Below, one piece after another: positions 1 to 5,807 of a stretch of DNA of 8,287 nucleotides (the first letter of the stretch is position 1; every line of letters begins with the position of its first letter). Origin of the DNA: Campylobacterales bacterium. Its GTDB lineage: Bacteria; Campylobacterota; Campylobacteria; Campylobacterales; JALSKU01. Where the stretch lies: contig JALVWI010000239.1 of assembly GCA_027038335.1 (NCBI GenBank), forward strand, positions 1 through 8,287, written 5' to 3'. A program made the translations under genes and the position numbers. The notes beneath the pieces were generated by a model. The model ran no database searches. It was not told the DNA's origin and saw only the letters and a program-made list of their open reading frames with translations.

Positions 1-53
1 CCTCTCATAGCAAATGTAGTCTTCGGCAAAAGCAAACTGTCCTTATAATCCAT
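1..53 (-). CDS. ileS: Isoleucyl-tRNA synthetase, N-terminal fragment (runs off the left edge)
   Basis: Read on the minus strand, an ATG at 53-51 opens the peptide MDYKDSLLLPKTTFAMR before the window ends. This matches the conserved start of bacterial IleS (E. coli begins MSDYKSTLNLPETGFPMRG), especially the LPxTxFxMRG block. IleS charges tRNA-Ile with isoleucine in the cytoplasm. A good Shine-Dalgarno sequence, AGGAG (63-59), lies 5 nt before the ATG and supports this start. Only 17 full codons are present, so catalytic motifs such as HIGH and KMSKS cannot be checked. The gene is divergent from the cinA-like gene, and about 200 bp containing a large palindrome separates them. The identification rests on a short but distinctive segment. 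Confidence 0.85.
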   Translation of the reverse strand, partial: MDYKDSLLLPKTTFAMR

Positions 54-80
54 AAATTCTCCTCTAAAATAATAGAGCTT

Positions 81-86
81 ATTTTA
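81..86 (-). promoter_or_regulatory. Possible -10 box for ileS
   Basis: On the minus strand this reads TAAAAT, about 28 nt before the ileS ATG, which would give a short leader containing the AGGAG site. I see no convincing -35 box, which is common for housekeeping promoters in Campylobacterota. A weak 5-bp inverted repeat (CTCTA 62-66 with TAGAG 73-77) sits over the ribosome binding site and may mean nothing. Confidence 0.3.
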
Positions 87-139
87 TCTAAAAAGGCATT
101 AAAGAAGGTTGAAAAGAGTGGAGAGCGAGGTGGGAAAGC

Positions 140-201
140 GGGGTCAGGGTTCAACTTTTAACTTTTTAATGACAAAAAGTTAAAAGTTGAACCCTGACCC
201 C
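140..201. repeat. 28-bp perfect inverted repeat with 6-nt loop (REP-like palindrome)
   Basis: The left arm is 140-167 and the right arm 174-201. They are exact reverse complements over 28 bp, with the loop AATGAC between them. Each arm starts from outside with GGGGTCAGGGTTCAAC and becomes AT-rich towards the loop. It lies between the divergent ileS and cinA-like genes, and its right end is about 20 nt before the cinA -10 box. The stem is much longer than a normal terminator and has no T-tract placed after it. From memory, GGGGTCAG-type palindromes accompany REP elements mobilised by IS200-like (RAYT) transposases. No such transposase is in this window, so that origin is an inference. Confidence 0.9.
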
Positions 202-219
202 CAATCAATCAACTAAATA

Positions 220-228
220 TGTTATAAT
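220..228 (+). promoter_or_regulatory. Extended -10 promoter of the cinA-like gene
   Basis: TGT followed by a perfect TATAAT (223-228) forms an extended -10 element. Transcription would start near 235, giving a leader of about 16 nt that holds the AAGGAG site (240-245), 5 nt before the ATG at 251. No good -35 box is seen; that position falls on the outer end of the palindrome at 140-201. Confidence 0.6.
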
Positions 229-250
229 AACACTACACTAAGGAGCTATT

Positions 251-1351
251 ATGAAAAATGCACTTGTTATTATAGGTGAAAGTATCAAATATGATGAAAT
301 TTTAGTGAGTTATATCAAAAGAGAAGTTAGTGAAATTTTTAAAAAGATAGATTTTTATTATATGCTTGATGGAAGTGATAAGGAACTTTTTTTACTTGTT
401 GAGGATATTTTACAAAAATGCTCTCAAGTTGTCATAGCTACAGATGAAAAAAACTTTAATATTACCGGTAAAATTATCTCGACTTTACATAGCGATTCAT
501 TGATTTTAAAAAACGATATGCTACTGCCTTCAAATAGTTCAATTTTTGATGATAACAGTTATCTGTATGAAACAGACAAATACAAGATCAATGTCATCAA
601 ATTAAAAGAGGAGGAAAAACTTCCTAAGATACTACTCAAAGAAAGCAATAGTGTAGAATTTATAAATTTATTCAATATGGATGAAGAGTCTTGTGAAATT
701 CTCCTTATGCCTATCGCGGAAAATTATGATATAAAGGTAAAAACTATAAAGATTATAGATGGATGGAGCTTGGTAAAATTAGAAGCTTTTAAATATGGTC
801 AACTCAATAACTTTATAGATTCTATTTTACAACTGCTTCCAGATAGAGTCATCCCTCAAAAAGATGTTTTTTCTCATATAACATTCAAGCTTATTGAAAA
901 TAATTTAAAGATAACAACTGCTGAAAGTTGCACAGGTGGATTGCTCTCTAGTATGCTTATCAAATATAGCGGAGTTTCAAATATCATAAACGGTAATCTT
1001 ATAACTTATGCTAACGATATAAAAGAGGCTTGGCTAGGAGTAACTCCTGAAACTCTACAAACTTATGGAGCAGTTAGCAAAGAGTGTGTATCTCAAATGC
1101 TTGAAGGTGCTTTAAATGTAAGCAATTCAAATATATCAGTAGCCATAAGCGGAGTAGCAGGACCAACAGGTGGAACAAAAGATAAACCGGTAGGAACGGT
1201 ATATATAGGTGTCAAGAGTAAAAACAATGATGAAATTATCAAAAAAGTTCATTTAAAAGGTGATAGGGTTTATATACAAAATCAAGCTGTTTTGCATGCT
1301 GTAAAATTGCTACTTGATTTGGAAAAAAATATTTTTTTTCAAAACCCATAA
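251..1351 (+). CDS. cinA: CinA-family protein: intact NMN deamidase-type C-terminal domain, degenerate N-terminal domain
   Basis: The C-terminal part (about residues 207-360) carries the conserved CinA/PncC motifs: AESCTGG at 224-230, NGNLITYAND with a following WLGV, GAVSKE, and ISGVAGPTGG at 299-308 followed by KPVGTVYIG. In characterised relatives this domain deamidates nicotinamide mononucleotide to nicotinate mononucleotide in NAD salvage. The N-terminal 200 residues occupy the place of the molybdopterin-binding-like (COG1058) domain, but I cannot find its TGGxGPTxDD signature. The protein is 366 residues, against about 410-430 for full two-domain CinA. Start at 251 is supported by AAGGAG 5 nt upstream. 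The gene is preceded by its own promoter and followed 8 nt later by the tRNA operon's -35 box, with no clear terminator. Competence involvement is not implied. C-terminal function is well supported; the N-terminal role is unknown. Confidence 0.85.
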   Translation: MKNALVIIGESIKYDEILVSYIKREVSEIFKKIDFYYMLDGSDKELFLLVEDILQKCSQVVIATDEKNFNITGKIISTLHSDSLILKNDMLLPSNSSIFDDNSYLYETDKYKINVIKLKEEEKLPKILLKESNSVEFINLFNMDEESCEILLMPIAENYDIKVKTIKIIDGWSLVKLEAFKYGQLNNFIDSILQLLPDRVIPQKDVFSHITFKLIENNLKITTAESCTGGLLSSMLIKYSGVSNIINGNLITYANDIKEAWLGVTPETLQTYGAVSKECVSQMLEGALNVSNSNISVAISGVAGPTGGTKDKPVGTVYIGVKSKNNDEIIKKVHLKGDRVYIQNQAVLHAVKLLLDLEKNIFFQNP

Positions 1352-1358
1352 AAAACCC

Positions 1359-1387
1359 TTGACAAATAACATTTTTTTCTCTATAAT
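1359..1387 (+). promoter_or_regulatory. Consensus sigma70 promoter of the tRNA operon
   Basis: TTGACA (1359-1364) and TATAAT (1382-1387) are both perfect consensus boxes separated by exactly 17 nt. Transcription would start near 1394, about 20 nt before the first tRNA. This is the strongest promoter visible in the window and suits stable RNA expression. It begins 8 nt after the cinA stop codon. Confidence 0.9.
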
Positions 1388-1414
1388 TTCAACTCCATTT
1401 CACATGGTACAGGT

Positions 1415-1490
1415 GACTCCTTAGCTCAGCTGGTAGAGCATCTCCCTTTTAAGGAGGTGGCCGTTGGTTCGAATCCAACAGGGGTCACCA
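1415..1490 (+). tRNA. tRNA-Lys(TTT)
   Basis: This 76-nt cloverleaf includes an encoded CCA end. The acceptor stem pairs GACTCCT with AGGGGTC, the discriminator base is A, and the D arm is the standard GCTC...GAGC. The anticodon stem TCTCC/GGAGG encloses the loop CTTTTAA, giving anticodon TTT. The T arm holds GTTCGAATC. It is the first tRNA of a four-gene cluster behind a consensus promoter. Confidence 0.96.
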
Positions 1491-1519
1491 TTTTTATTTG
1501 AAACAGTCTTAAGCCAAAA

Positions 1520-1595
1520 GACCCCATCGTCTAGTGGCCCAGGACCCCGCCCTTTCACGGCGGTAACAGGGGTTCAAATCCCCTTGGGGTCGCCA
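1520..1595 (+). tRNA. tRNA-Glu(TTC)
   Basis: This 76-nt tRNA has an encoded CCA. The acceptor stem GACCCCA pairs with TGGGGTC, and the discriminator is G, as usual for tRNA-Glu. The anticodon stem CCGCC/GGCGG encloses CTTTCAC, giving anticodon TTC. It lies 29 nt after tRNA-Lys and is probably processed from the same transcript. Confidence 0.96.
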
Positions 1596-1628
1596 TTTAT
1601 TGGCATAAAAGTTCTTGGGCAAATCTCC

Positions 1629-1704
1629 GGTCGCTTAGCTCAGTTGGTAGAGCGCCACCCTTACAAGGTGGATGTCAGAAGTTCGAGTCTTCTAGCGACC
1701 ACCA
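1629..1704 (+). tRNA. tRNA-Val(TAC)
   Basis: This 76-nt tRNA has an encoded CCA. The acceptor stem GGTCGCT pairs with AGCGACC, with discriminator A. The anticodon stem CCACC/GGTGG encloses CTTACAA, giving anticodon TAC. The D arm GCTCAGTTGGTAGAGC and the T loop TTCGAGT are normal. Confidence 0.96.
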
Positions 1705-1716
1705 TTTATCTAGGTT

Positions 1717-1793
1717 GCGGCGGTAGTTCAGCTGGTTAGAATACCGGCCTGTCACGCCGGGGGTCGCGAGTTCGAGTCTCGTCCGCCGCGCCA
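1717..1793 (+). tRNA. tRNA-Asp(GTC)
   Basis: This 77-nt tRNA has an encoded CCA. The acceptor stem GCGGCGG pairs with CCGCCGC, and the discriminator is G, as expected for tRNA-Asp. The anticodon stem CCGGC/GCCGG encloses CTGTCAC, giving anticodon GTC. It is 12 nt after tRNA-Val and 26 nt before a small protein gene. Confidence 0.96.
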
Positions 1794-1819
1794 CTTTTTA
1801 TACTTAAAAGCAGGTTTTT

Positions 1820-1930
1820 ATGGCATATATTTACATAGGGATAGTTATCATCTTTGTTATCGCTCTTTTGGTTGTTGGATTTGTAATGGACAAAGAGGAA
1901 AATGAAGAAGAATCAAAAGAAGATAAATAA
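1820..1930 (+). CDS. Small single-helix membrane protein of 36 residues
   Basis: The ATG at 1820 opens a 36-codon frame ending in TAA at 1928-1930. Residues 3-22 are a clean hydrophobic segment (YIYIGIVIIFVIALLVVGF) long enough to cross the membrane once. The remaining tail is strongly charged and mostly acidic (MDKEENEEESKEDK), which suggests a short periplasmic N-terminus and a cytoplasmic tail. A weak AGG-containing ribosome site lies about 5 nt before the ATG. It starts 26 nt after tRNA-Asp with no terminator between, so it probably shares the tRNA transcript. No family or function is recognised. The clear split between hydrophobic and acidic parts is the main argument that it is a real gene. 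Confidence 0.65.
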   Translation: MAYIYIGIVIIFVIALLVVGFVMDKEENEEESKEDK

Positions 1931-2083
1931 TCCTCTAATCTTTTATCCAAAAAATTTATCAAGTTAACCTTTTTTGGGCAACTCTCAAAATTTTTTGAAC
2001 AAAACTAACACTTTTTTTATTTGCTAAATAATTACTTAAGGCTGAGGTGTATATAACATTTTCAATACTTCTTTATCATTAAA
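1931..2083. other. AT-rich gap; its right part is probably the former 3' end of the TPR-like gene
   Basis: No gene is seen here now. A loose inverted repeat (CCAAAAAA 1947-1954 with TTTTTTGG 1970-1977) could end the tRNA transcript, but no T-tract follows it. Read on the minus strand, 2083-2036 continues the reading frame of the gene now ending at 2320, encoding NDKEVLKMLYTPQP and then TAA (2038-2036). This segment was apparently cut off by the element at 2084-2347. Confidence 0.55.
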
Positions 2084-2084
2084 A

Positions 2085-2113
2085 GGCATCTCTAAAAACC
2101 CTATGCACTGATA
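2085..2113. repeat. Left terminal inverted repeat of the MITE-like element
   Basis: It begins GGCATCTCTAAAAACCCTAT and is the reverse complement of 2318-2346 with one difference (G2105). The base just outside, A2084, would be G if the left end matched the right end, which suggests a point mutation at the left tip. Confidence 0.85.
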
Positions 2114-2317
2114 GCTTTATGAGGTTTTTCACAGACGAGGCAAACTTTCGTAGGACTAACCGGTTAATTCAAGAAAGTTTAACGAAGTATGTGGGAAACC
2201 TCATAAAGCCCAAAGGGAAGCAAGAAAAAGGGCAATCTTTCACAAGATAAATTTTCAAATTACCTATGGGTAGTCCTTCAAATTTCTCTTGCAAAATCTT
2301 ACCCTTTTTCTTGCTTC

Positions 2318-2346
2318 TATCAGTGTATAGGGTTTTTAGAGATGCC
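2318..2346. repeat. Right terminal inverted repeat, also coding the end of the TPR-like gene
   Basis: This is the partner of 2085-2113. Read on the minus strand in the frame of the adjacent gene it encodes GISKNPIH followed by TGA (2322-2320), so the mobile repeat supplies the present C-terminus and stop codon. Confidence 0.85.
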
Positions 2347-2760
2347 CTTAAAGTTATTATATAAATGTTTTAAAATATTCAAATCTTTTTTGATATACTG
2401 ATTTTTCTTAACTTTGTTTTTAAAGAAAGAAAACTCTTTTTTGGCATTTTTTGTATCATTTTCTATAAGATAAGCCATGCCAAGATATTCTGCTGCATAA
2501 TGATGTCCTATCTTTAAAGCTTTTTTGGCATTTATTTTGGCATTTTTCACATCTCCGCCTAAAAGAAAATACCAAGAAGCTTTAGCATACATTCCATCTT
2601 TATTGATACTATTTGCATAGTTTAAACACTCTTTTTGATGACTCTTATCAAATTTATGACCGACATAATAGTCACACCTTAACATATCTCTTCCAACAGC
2701 ACAGTTGCAAGCATACAAAACTCCACTTACCATAAATAAAATAGATAAATATTTTTTCAT
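2320..2760 (-). CDS. Small exported TPR/Sel1-like protein with a C-terminus altered by an element insertion
   Basis: The 146-residue product starts with a secretion signal: MKK, then a hydrophobic stretch to about residue 17. Cys18 follows LYA, so it may be a lipoprotein, although Tyr at the -2 position is atypical. The middle (about residues 58-115) shows helix-pair patterns like TPR or Sel1 repeats, such as ASWYFLLGGDVKNAKINAKKAL and AAEYLGMAYLIENDTKNAKKEF, which usually bind other proteins. The mature part is rich in lysine. AAAGG lies 9 nt before the ATG. The gene follows guaA after a likely terminator, so it probably has its own weak promoter. The last nine residues (KGISKNPIH) and the stop come from the insertion junction; joining the flanks would give a 151-residue protein ending NDKEVLKMLYTPQP. 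Exact function is unknown. Confidence 0.75.
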   Translation of the reverse strand: MKKYLSILFMVSGVLYACNCAVGRDMLRCDYYVGHKFDKSHQKECLNYANSINKDGMYAKASWYFLLGGDVKNAKINAKKALKIGHHYAAEYLGMAYLIENDTKNAKKEFSFFKNKVKKNQYIKKDLNILKHLYNNFKGISKNPIH

Positions 2761-2820
2761 AATAATTAACCTTTAATTTTATATTGATATTAACAATCAA
2801 GTTACACAAATAGTATTGAC

Positions 2821-2850
2821 AAAAATAAAAGACAACATAGTTGCCTTTTT
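2821..2850 (-). terminator. Intrinsic terminator downstream of guaA
   Basis: On the minus strand GGCAAC-TAT-GTTGTC (2845-2831, one G-U pair) forms a hairpin directly followed by TTTTATTTTT (2830-2821). It begins 13 nt after the guaA stop codon. A-T pairs extend the stem on both sides, so it might also act weakly in the other direction. Confidence 0.75.
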
Positions 2851-2857
2851 GCTAGTT

Positions 2858-4393
2858 TCACTCCCACTCTATAGTTGCCGGTGGTTTAGAGCTTATATCA
2901 TAGACTACTCTATTTATACCTTCTACTTCATTTATAATTCTTGTGCTTATTCTCTCTAGTAGATCATGCGGCAAGTGAGCAAAAGCTGCTGTCATCCCGT
3001 CAACGCTCTCTACCACTCTTACACAGACTGTATTATCATAAGTTCTATTATCTCCCATCACTCCTACACTACTTACATTTAAAAGTACTGTAAATGCTTG
3101 CCATGTTTTTTGATAATATCCACTAGCTTTTAATTCTTCTAGCATTATAACATCTGCTTGTCTTAGAAGTTCTAGGCTATCTTGTTTTACTTCGCCCATT
3201 ATCCTTATAGCTAGTCCGGGTCCCGGAAACGGGTGTCTTTGTACCATCTCTTTTGGTATGCCAAGCTCAACTCCAAGCTCTCTTACCTCATCTTTAAAAA
3301 GCTCTCTTAAAGGTTCAACTAGTTCAAACTTCATCCACTCAGGTAGTCCTCCAACATTGTGATGAGACTTGATAGTTTTGCTCGGACCTTTTACTGAAAC
3401 TGACTCTATAACATCAGGATAGAGTGTGCCTTGAGCTAGATATTTTATGTTGTCATGCTTTTTTGCTTCTTTTTCAAAAAGTTCTATAAAGGTATGCCCT
3501 ATGATCTTTCTTTTTTCTTCGGGATCTATTACACCTTTTAATCTTTCAAGATAAATATCAGTAGCATCTATAACAATAAGCGGGATATTTAGCTTAGTTT
3601 TAAACATATTTTCTACCGATTCTCTTTCGTTCGCTCTCAATAAACCTGTATCTATAAAAACTGCTACGAGTTTATCACCTATGGCTTCATTTAAAAGTGC
3701 TGCAACTACTGAGCTATCAACCCCACCGCTTACCGCACATAAAACTTTGCCCTCACCTATCTCATTTTTTAATTTTTCTATCTGTTCTTTTGCAAAGCTT
3801 CCCATATTCCAAGTACTTTCACATCCACAGATATACTTAGCAAAATTTTTGAGCATTTTTGAGCCATACTCACTATGATGAACTTCCGGATGAAATTGAA
3901 AAGCATATACTTTTTTATCATCATTAGCTATAGCCGCATAGGGCGAATTTTCACTATGAGCTATCTTCTTAAAGCCTTTGGGTAGTTTTTCTACTCTATC
4001 TCCATGACTCATCCAAACTGTTTGCTCTTTTGGAGTATCCTTGAAAAGGGGATGTTCTTCACATATCAAAGTAGCTTTACCATATTCATGCGAGTTTGCC
4101 GGCACTACTTCTCCGCCAAAGTGTTGAACAATAAGCTGCATCCCATAGCAGATACCAAGTACAGGAATACCAAGCTCAAAAACTTTACTATCTGGATGAT
4201 AGGCATCTTTAGCATAAACTGAAGCCGGACCACCTGAGAGTATAATGCCGCTTGGATTTTTAGCTTTTATCTTATCTATATCTTCATTATATGGAACTAT
4301 CTGTGAATACACTCCGTTTTCTCTAAGTTTTCTAGCTATTAATTGAGTATATTGAGAACCAAAATCCAAAACTATTATCGGCACATTTTTCAT
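2858..4393 (-). CDS. guaA: GMP synthase (glutamine-hydrolysing)
   Basis: The 511-residue enzyme makes GMP from XMP, ATP and glutamine, the last step of de novo guanine nucleotide synthesis in the cytoplasm. The N-terminal class I glutamine amidotransferase domain (about 1-195) has GGPASVY (54-60), the nucleophile Cys82 in GICYGMQ, and the His168/Glu170 pair in FQFHPEV. The ATP pyrophosphatase domain has the P-loop SGGVDSS (222-228). The C-terminal dimerisation domain ends in the typical PPATIEWE. Length and motifs are those of a normal, complete GuaA. AAAGGA lies about 7 nt before the ATG. It is the last gene of the minus-strand run, 42 nt after nhaD with no terminator between, and ends at the hairpin at 2821-2850. 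No riboswitch is visible in its short leader. Confidence 0.98.
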   Translation of the reverse strand: MKNVPIIVLDFGSQYTQLIARKLRENGVYSQIVPYNEDIDKIKAKNPSGIILSGGPASVYAKDAYHPDSKVFELGIPVLGICYGMQLIVQHFGGEVVPANSHEYGKATLICEEHPLFKDTPKEQTVWMSHGDRVEKLPKGFKKIAHSENSPYAAIANDDKKVYAFQFHPEVHHSEYGSKMLKNFAKYICGCESTWNMGSFAKEQIEKLKNEIGEGKVLCAVSGGVDSSVVAALLNEAIGDKLVAVFIDTGLLRANERESVENMFKTKLNIPLIVIDATDIYLERLKGVIDPEEKRKIIGHTFIELFEKEAKKHDNIKYLAQGTLYPDVIESVSVKGPSKTIKSHHNVGGLPEWMKFELVEPLRELFKDEVRELGVELGIPKEMVQRHPFPGPGLAIRIMGEVKQDSLELLRQADVIMLEELKASGYYQKTWQAFTVLLNVSSVGVMGDNRTYDNTVCVRVVESVDGMTAAFAHLPHDLLERISTRIINEVEGINRVVYDISSKPPATIEWE

Positions 4394-4435
4394 CTATATC
4401 CTTTTATTTTTCTTTTGCTTTAAATTCTTAGTTTC

Positions 4436-5806
4436 CTAATAAATTCCAAGTATTTCAAACTGCACATACCAAATGGCAACACTTACTAAGTATCCTGCTA
4501 AAACTGTCCAGCCATATTTCATATGTGAGTTAAAAGTATAAATACCTCTTATCTTACCCATGACACCCACTCCGGCAGCACTACCAAAACTTATAAGACT
4601 TCCGCCGATACCTGCAGTCATGGTTACCAACATCCATTGACCATCATCCATAGGAGGATTGGCTTTTAAGATAGCACTCATTACCGGAACATTATCTATA
4701 ATAGCTGATACAAAACCAACTCCCACATTTCCTGCTATATCACCTATAACATCATAAAGTTTTGTAACATACTCAAGATACCCTAAAAAGTGGAGTGCTC
4801 CGACAGCTGAAAGGATACCGAAAAAGAAAAAGAGAGTATCGTGTTCTACTTTTTCCATATTGATATAAACATTATATGGATCATCACAACTCTTTTTTAT
4901 CTTGTATGAGTGGACTTTTAAAAGTGACAAACCAAACATCATGCCCCATGCAGGAGTAAAATGAAAAAATGTATGAGTAAATACTGCTACTAAAATAGTA
5001 AAAACACCAAGATATATGACTGTTTTTGCTCCCGGTTTTAGCTCTGGCTTATAAGTTGTATTGATATCAAAATGAGGCTGTCCCTTTGGCACAAAACGAC
5101 TGAGCAAATATGCAGTTAGCCACCATCCTACAACTGCAGCCGGAAATAGTGCTAAAAAGTCTATAACAGTACCTTTTTCAGCTGTCCATGCCATCAAAGT
5201 CGTAATATCTCCAAAAGGACTCCAAGCTCCACCTGCATTTGCAGCAACTACTATATTTATAGCACCCGGAACCAAAAACTCTTTATGAGTTCTATCTATC
5301 GTAACTAAAACAGTTGAAAGTATCAAAGCAGTTGTTAAGTTATCAGCCACCGGTGATATAAAAAATGCCAAAAGTCCTGTAATCCAATATATCTTTTTAT
5401 ATGTATATCCTCTCGATATGAGCTTATACTTTAAAACTTCAAATACATTTCTTTCTATCATCGTTTCTATATAAGTCATAGCAACAAATAAGAAGAAGAA
5501 TATCTCCGATATTTCAAGTATAAGTTTGCCTAACTCTTCATGCAAATAGTCCATCTTCATACCATGTATGGCATAATAAAGTCCTATCAACATAAACATA
5601 AAAGTACCTATAAAAAGAGCCGGTTTAGCTTTGTTCATATGATACTTTTCTTCTGAGGCTATTATATAATAACCGACAACAAATATCACTAAGCATAAGA
5701 TACCGACCCAACTTCCGGTCAGATCAACTGCACCACCATGTACTCCTTCTGAAGCATTTGCAGCCATAGCTCCAAATATTCCAAATAATGCCAACAATAC
5801 TTTCAT
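4436..5806 (-). CDS. nhaD: NhaD-family sodium/proton antiporter
   Basis: The 456-residue inner-membrane protein matches the NhaD family, which exports Na+ (and Li+) in exchange for protons. Hydrophobic segments alternate with short loops throughout. Family hallmarks are SPVADNLTTA (151-160), AGGAWSPFGDITT (191-203) and DNVPVMSAIL (371-380); acidic residues Asp155, Asp200 and Asp371 are likely ion-path residues by analogy. The first 20 residues (MKVLLALFGIFGAMAANASE) look like a cleavable or anchoring signal, also common in marine relatives. The ATG lies 1 nt after the nadB stop, and its ribosome site (AAAGGA) is inside the last nadB codons, implying coupled translation. The gene fits a saltwater organism using sodium gradients. 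Confidence 0.93.
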   Translation of the reverse strand: MKVLLALFGIFGAMAANASEGVHGGAVDLTGSWVGILCLVIFVVGYYIIASEEKYHMNKAKPALFIGTFMFMLIGLYYAIHGMKMDYLHEELGKLILEISEIFFFLFVAMTYIETMIERNVFEVLKYKLISRGYTYKKIYWITGLLAFFISPVADNLTTALILSTVLVTIDRTHKEFLVPGAINIVVAANAGGAWSPFGDITTLMAWTAEKGTVIDFLALFPAAVVGWWLTAYLLSRFVPKGQPHFDINTTYKPELKPGAKTVIYLGVFTILVAVFTHTFFHFTPAWGMMFGLSLLKVHSYKIKKSCDDPYNVYINMEKVEHDTLFFFFGILSAVGALHFLGYLEYVTKLYDVIGDIAGNVGVGFVSAIIDNVPVMSAILKANPPMDDGQWMLVTMTAGIGGSLISFGSAAGVGVMGKIRGIYTFNSHMKYGWTVLAGYLVSVAIWYVQFEILGIY

Positions 5807-5807
5807 G

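Larger units (their letters stand above)
2084..2347. mobile_element. 264-bp highly structured MITE-like element with 29-bp terminal inverted repeats
   Basis: The outer inverted repeats are 2085-2113 and 2318-2346, complementary at 28 of 29 positions, the exception being G2105 opposite T2326. Inside are two adjacent hairpin arms. Arm A pairs 2114-2132 with 2191-2209 over 19 positions, two of them G-T. Within it lie AAACTTTC/GAAAGTTT (2142-2149/2173-2180) and the palindrome TAACCGGTTA (2157-2166). Arm B pairs 2218-2253 with 2281-2316 at 30 of 36 positions, the outer 15 being perfect. A tiny CCCAAAGGG palindrome (2209-2217) joins them, so a single strand could fold as a three-way junction. TTAAA stands directly outside both ends (2079-2083 and 2348-2352) as a likely target duplication. 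There is no transposase frame, so it would be non-autonomous. The GGGCATCTC end and TTAA-like target suggest an IS5-type parent, which is only a guess. Confidence 0.8.

Noticed and set aside
1464..1739. A 91-codon plus-strand open frame across the tRNA cluster
   Set aside because: It lies over four well-formed tRNA genes; the frame is a by-product of GC-rich tRNA sequence.
1947..1977. CCAAAAAA/TTTTTTGG as terminator of the tRNA operon
   Set aside because: The stem is nearly all A-T, the loop is 15 nt and no T-tract follows the stem.
1415..2347. tRNA genes as an attachment site for a genomic island
   Set aside because: No integrase gene or direct repeat of a tRNA 3' end is present in the window; the nearby element is small and has its own terminal repeats.
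2084..2347. The structured element as a CRISPR array or integron attC site
   Set aside because: There are no regularly spaced direct repeats, no cas genes and no integron core-site pattern; the structure is nested inverted repeats with a flanking short duplication.
2778..2783. TATAAA (minus strand) as the -10 box of the TPR-like gene
   Set aside because: Transcription from it would begin at about the ribosome site AAAGG (2774-2770), leaving little leader; another weak box slightly upstream is as likely, so no promoter is assigned.
3681..4222. Two plus-strand open frames opposite guaA
   Set aside because: They are antisense to a fully conserved GuaA sequence, have no ribosome sites or recognisable motifs, and reflect the codon use of guaA.
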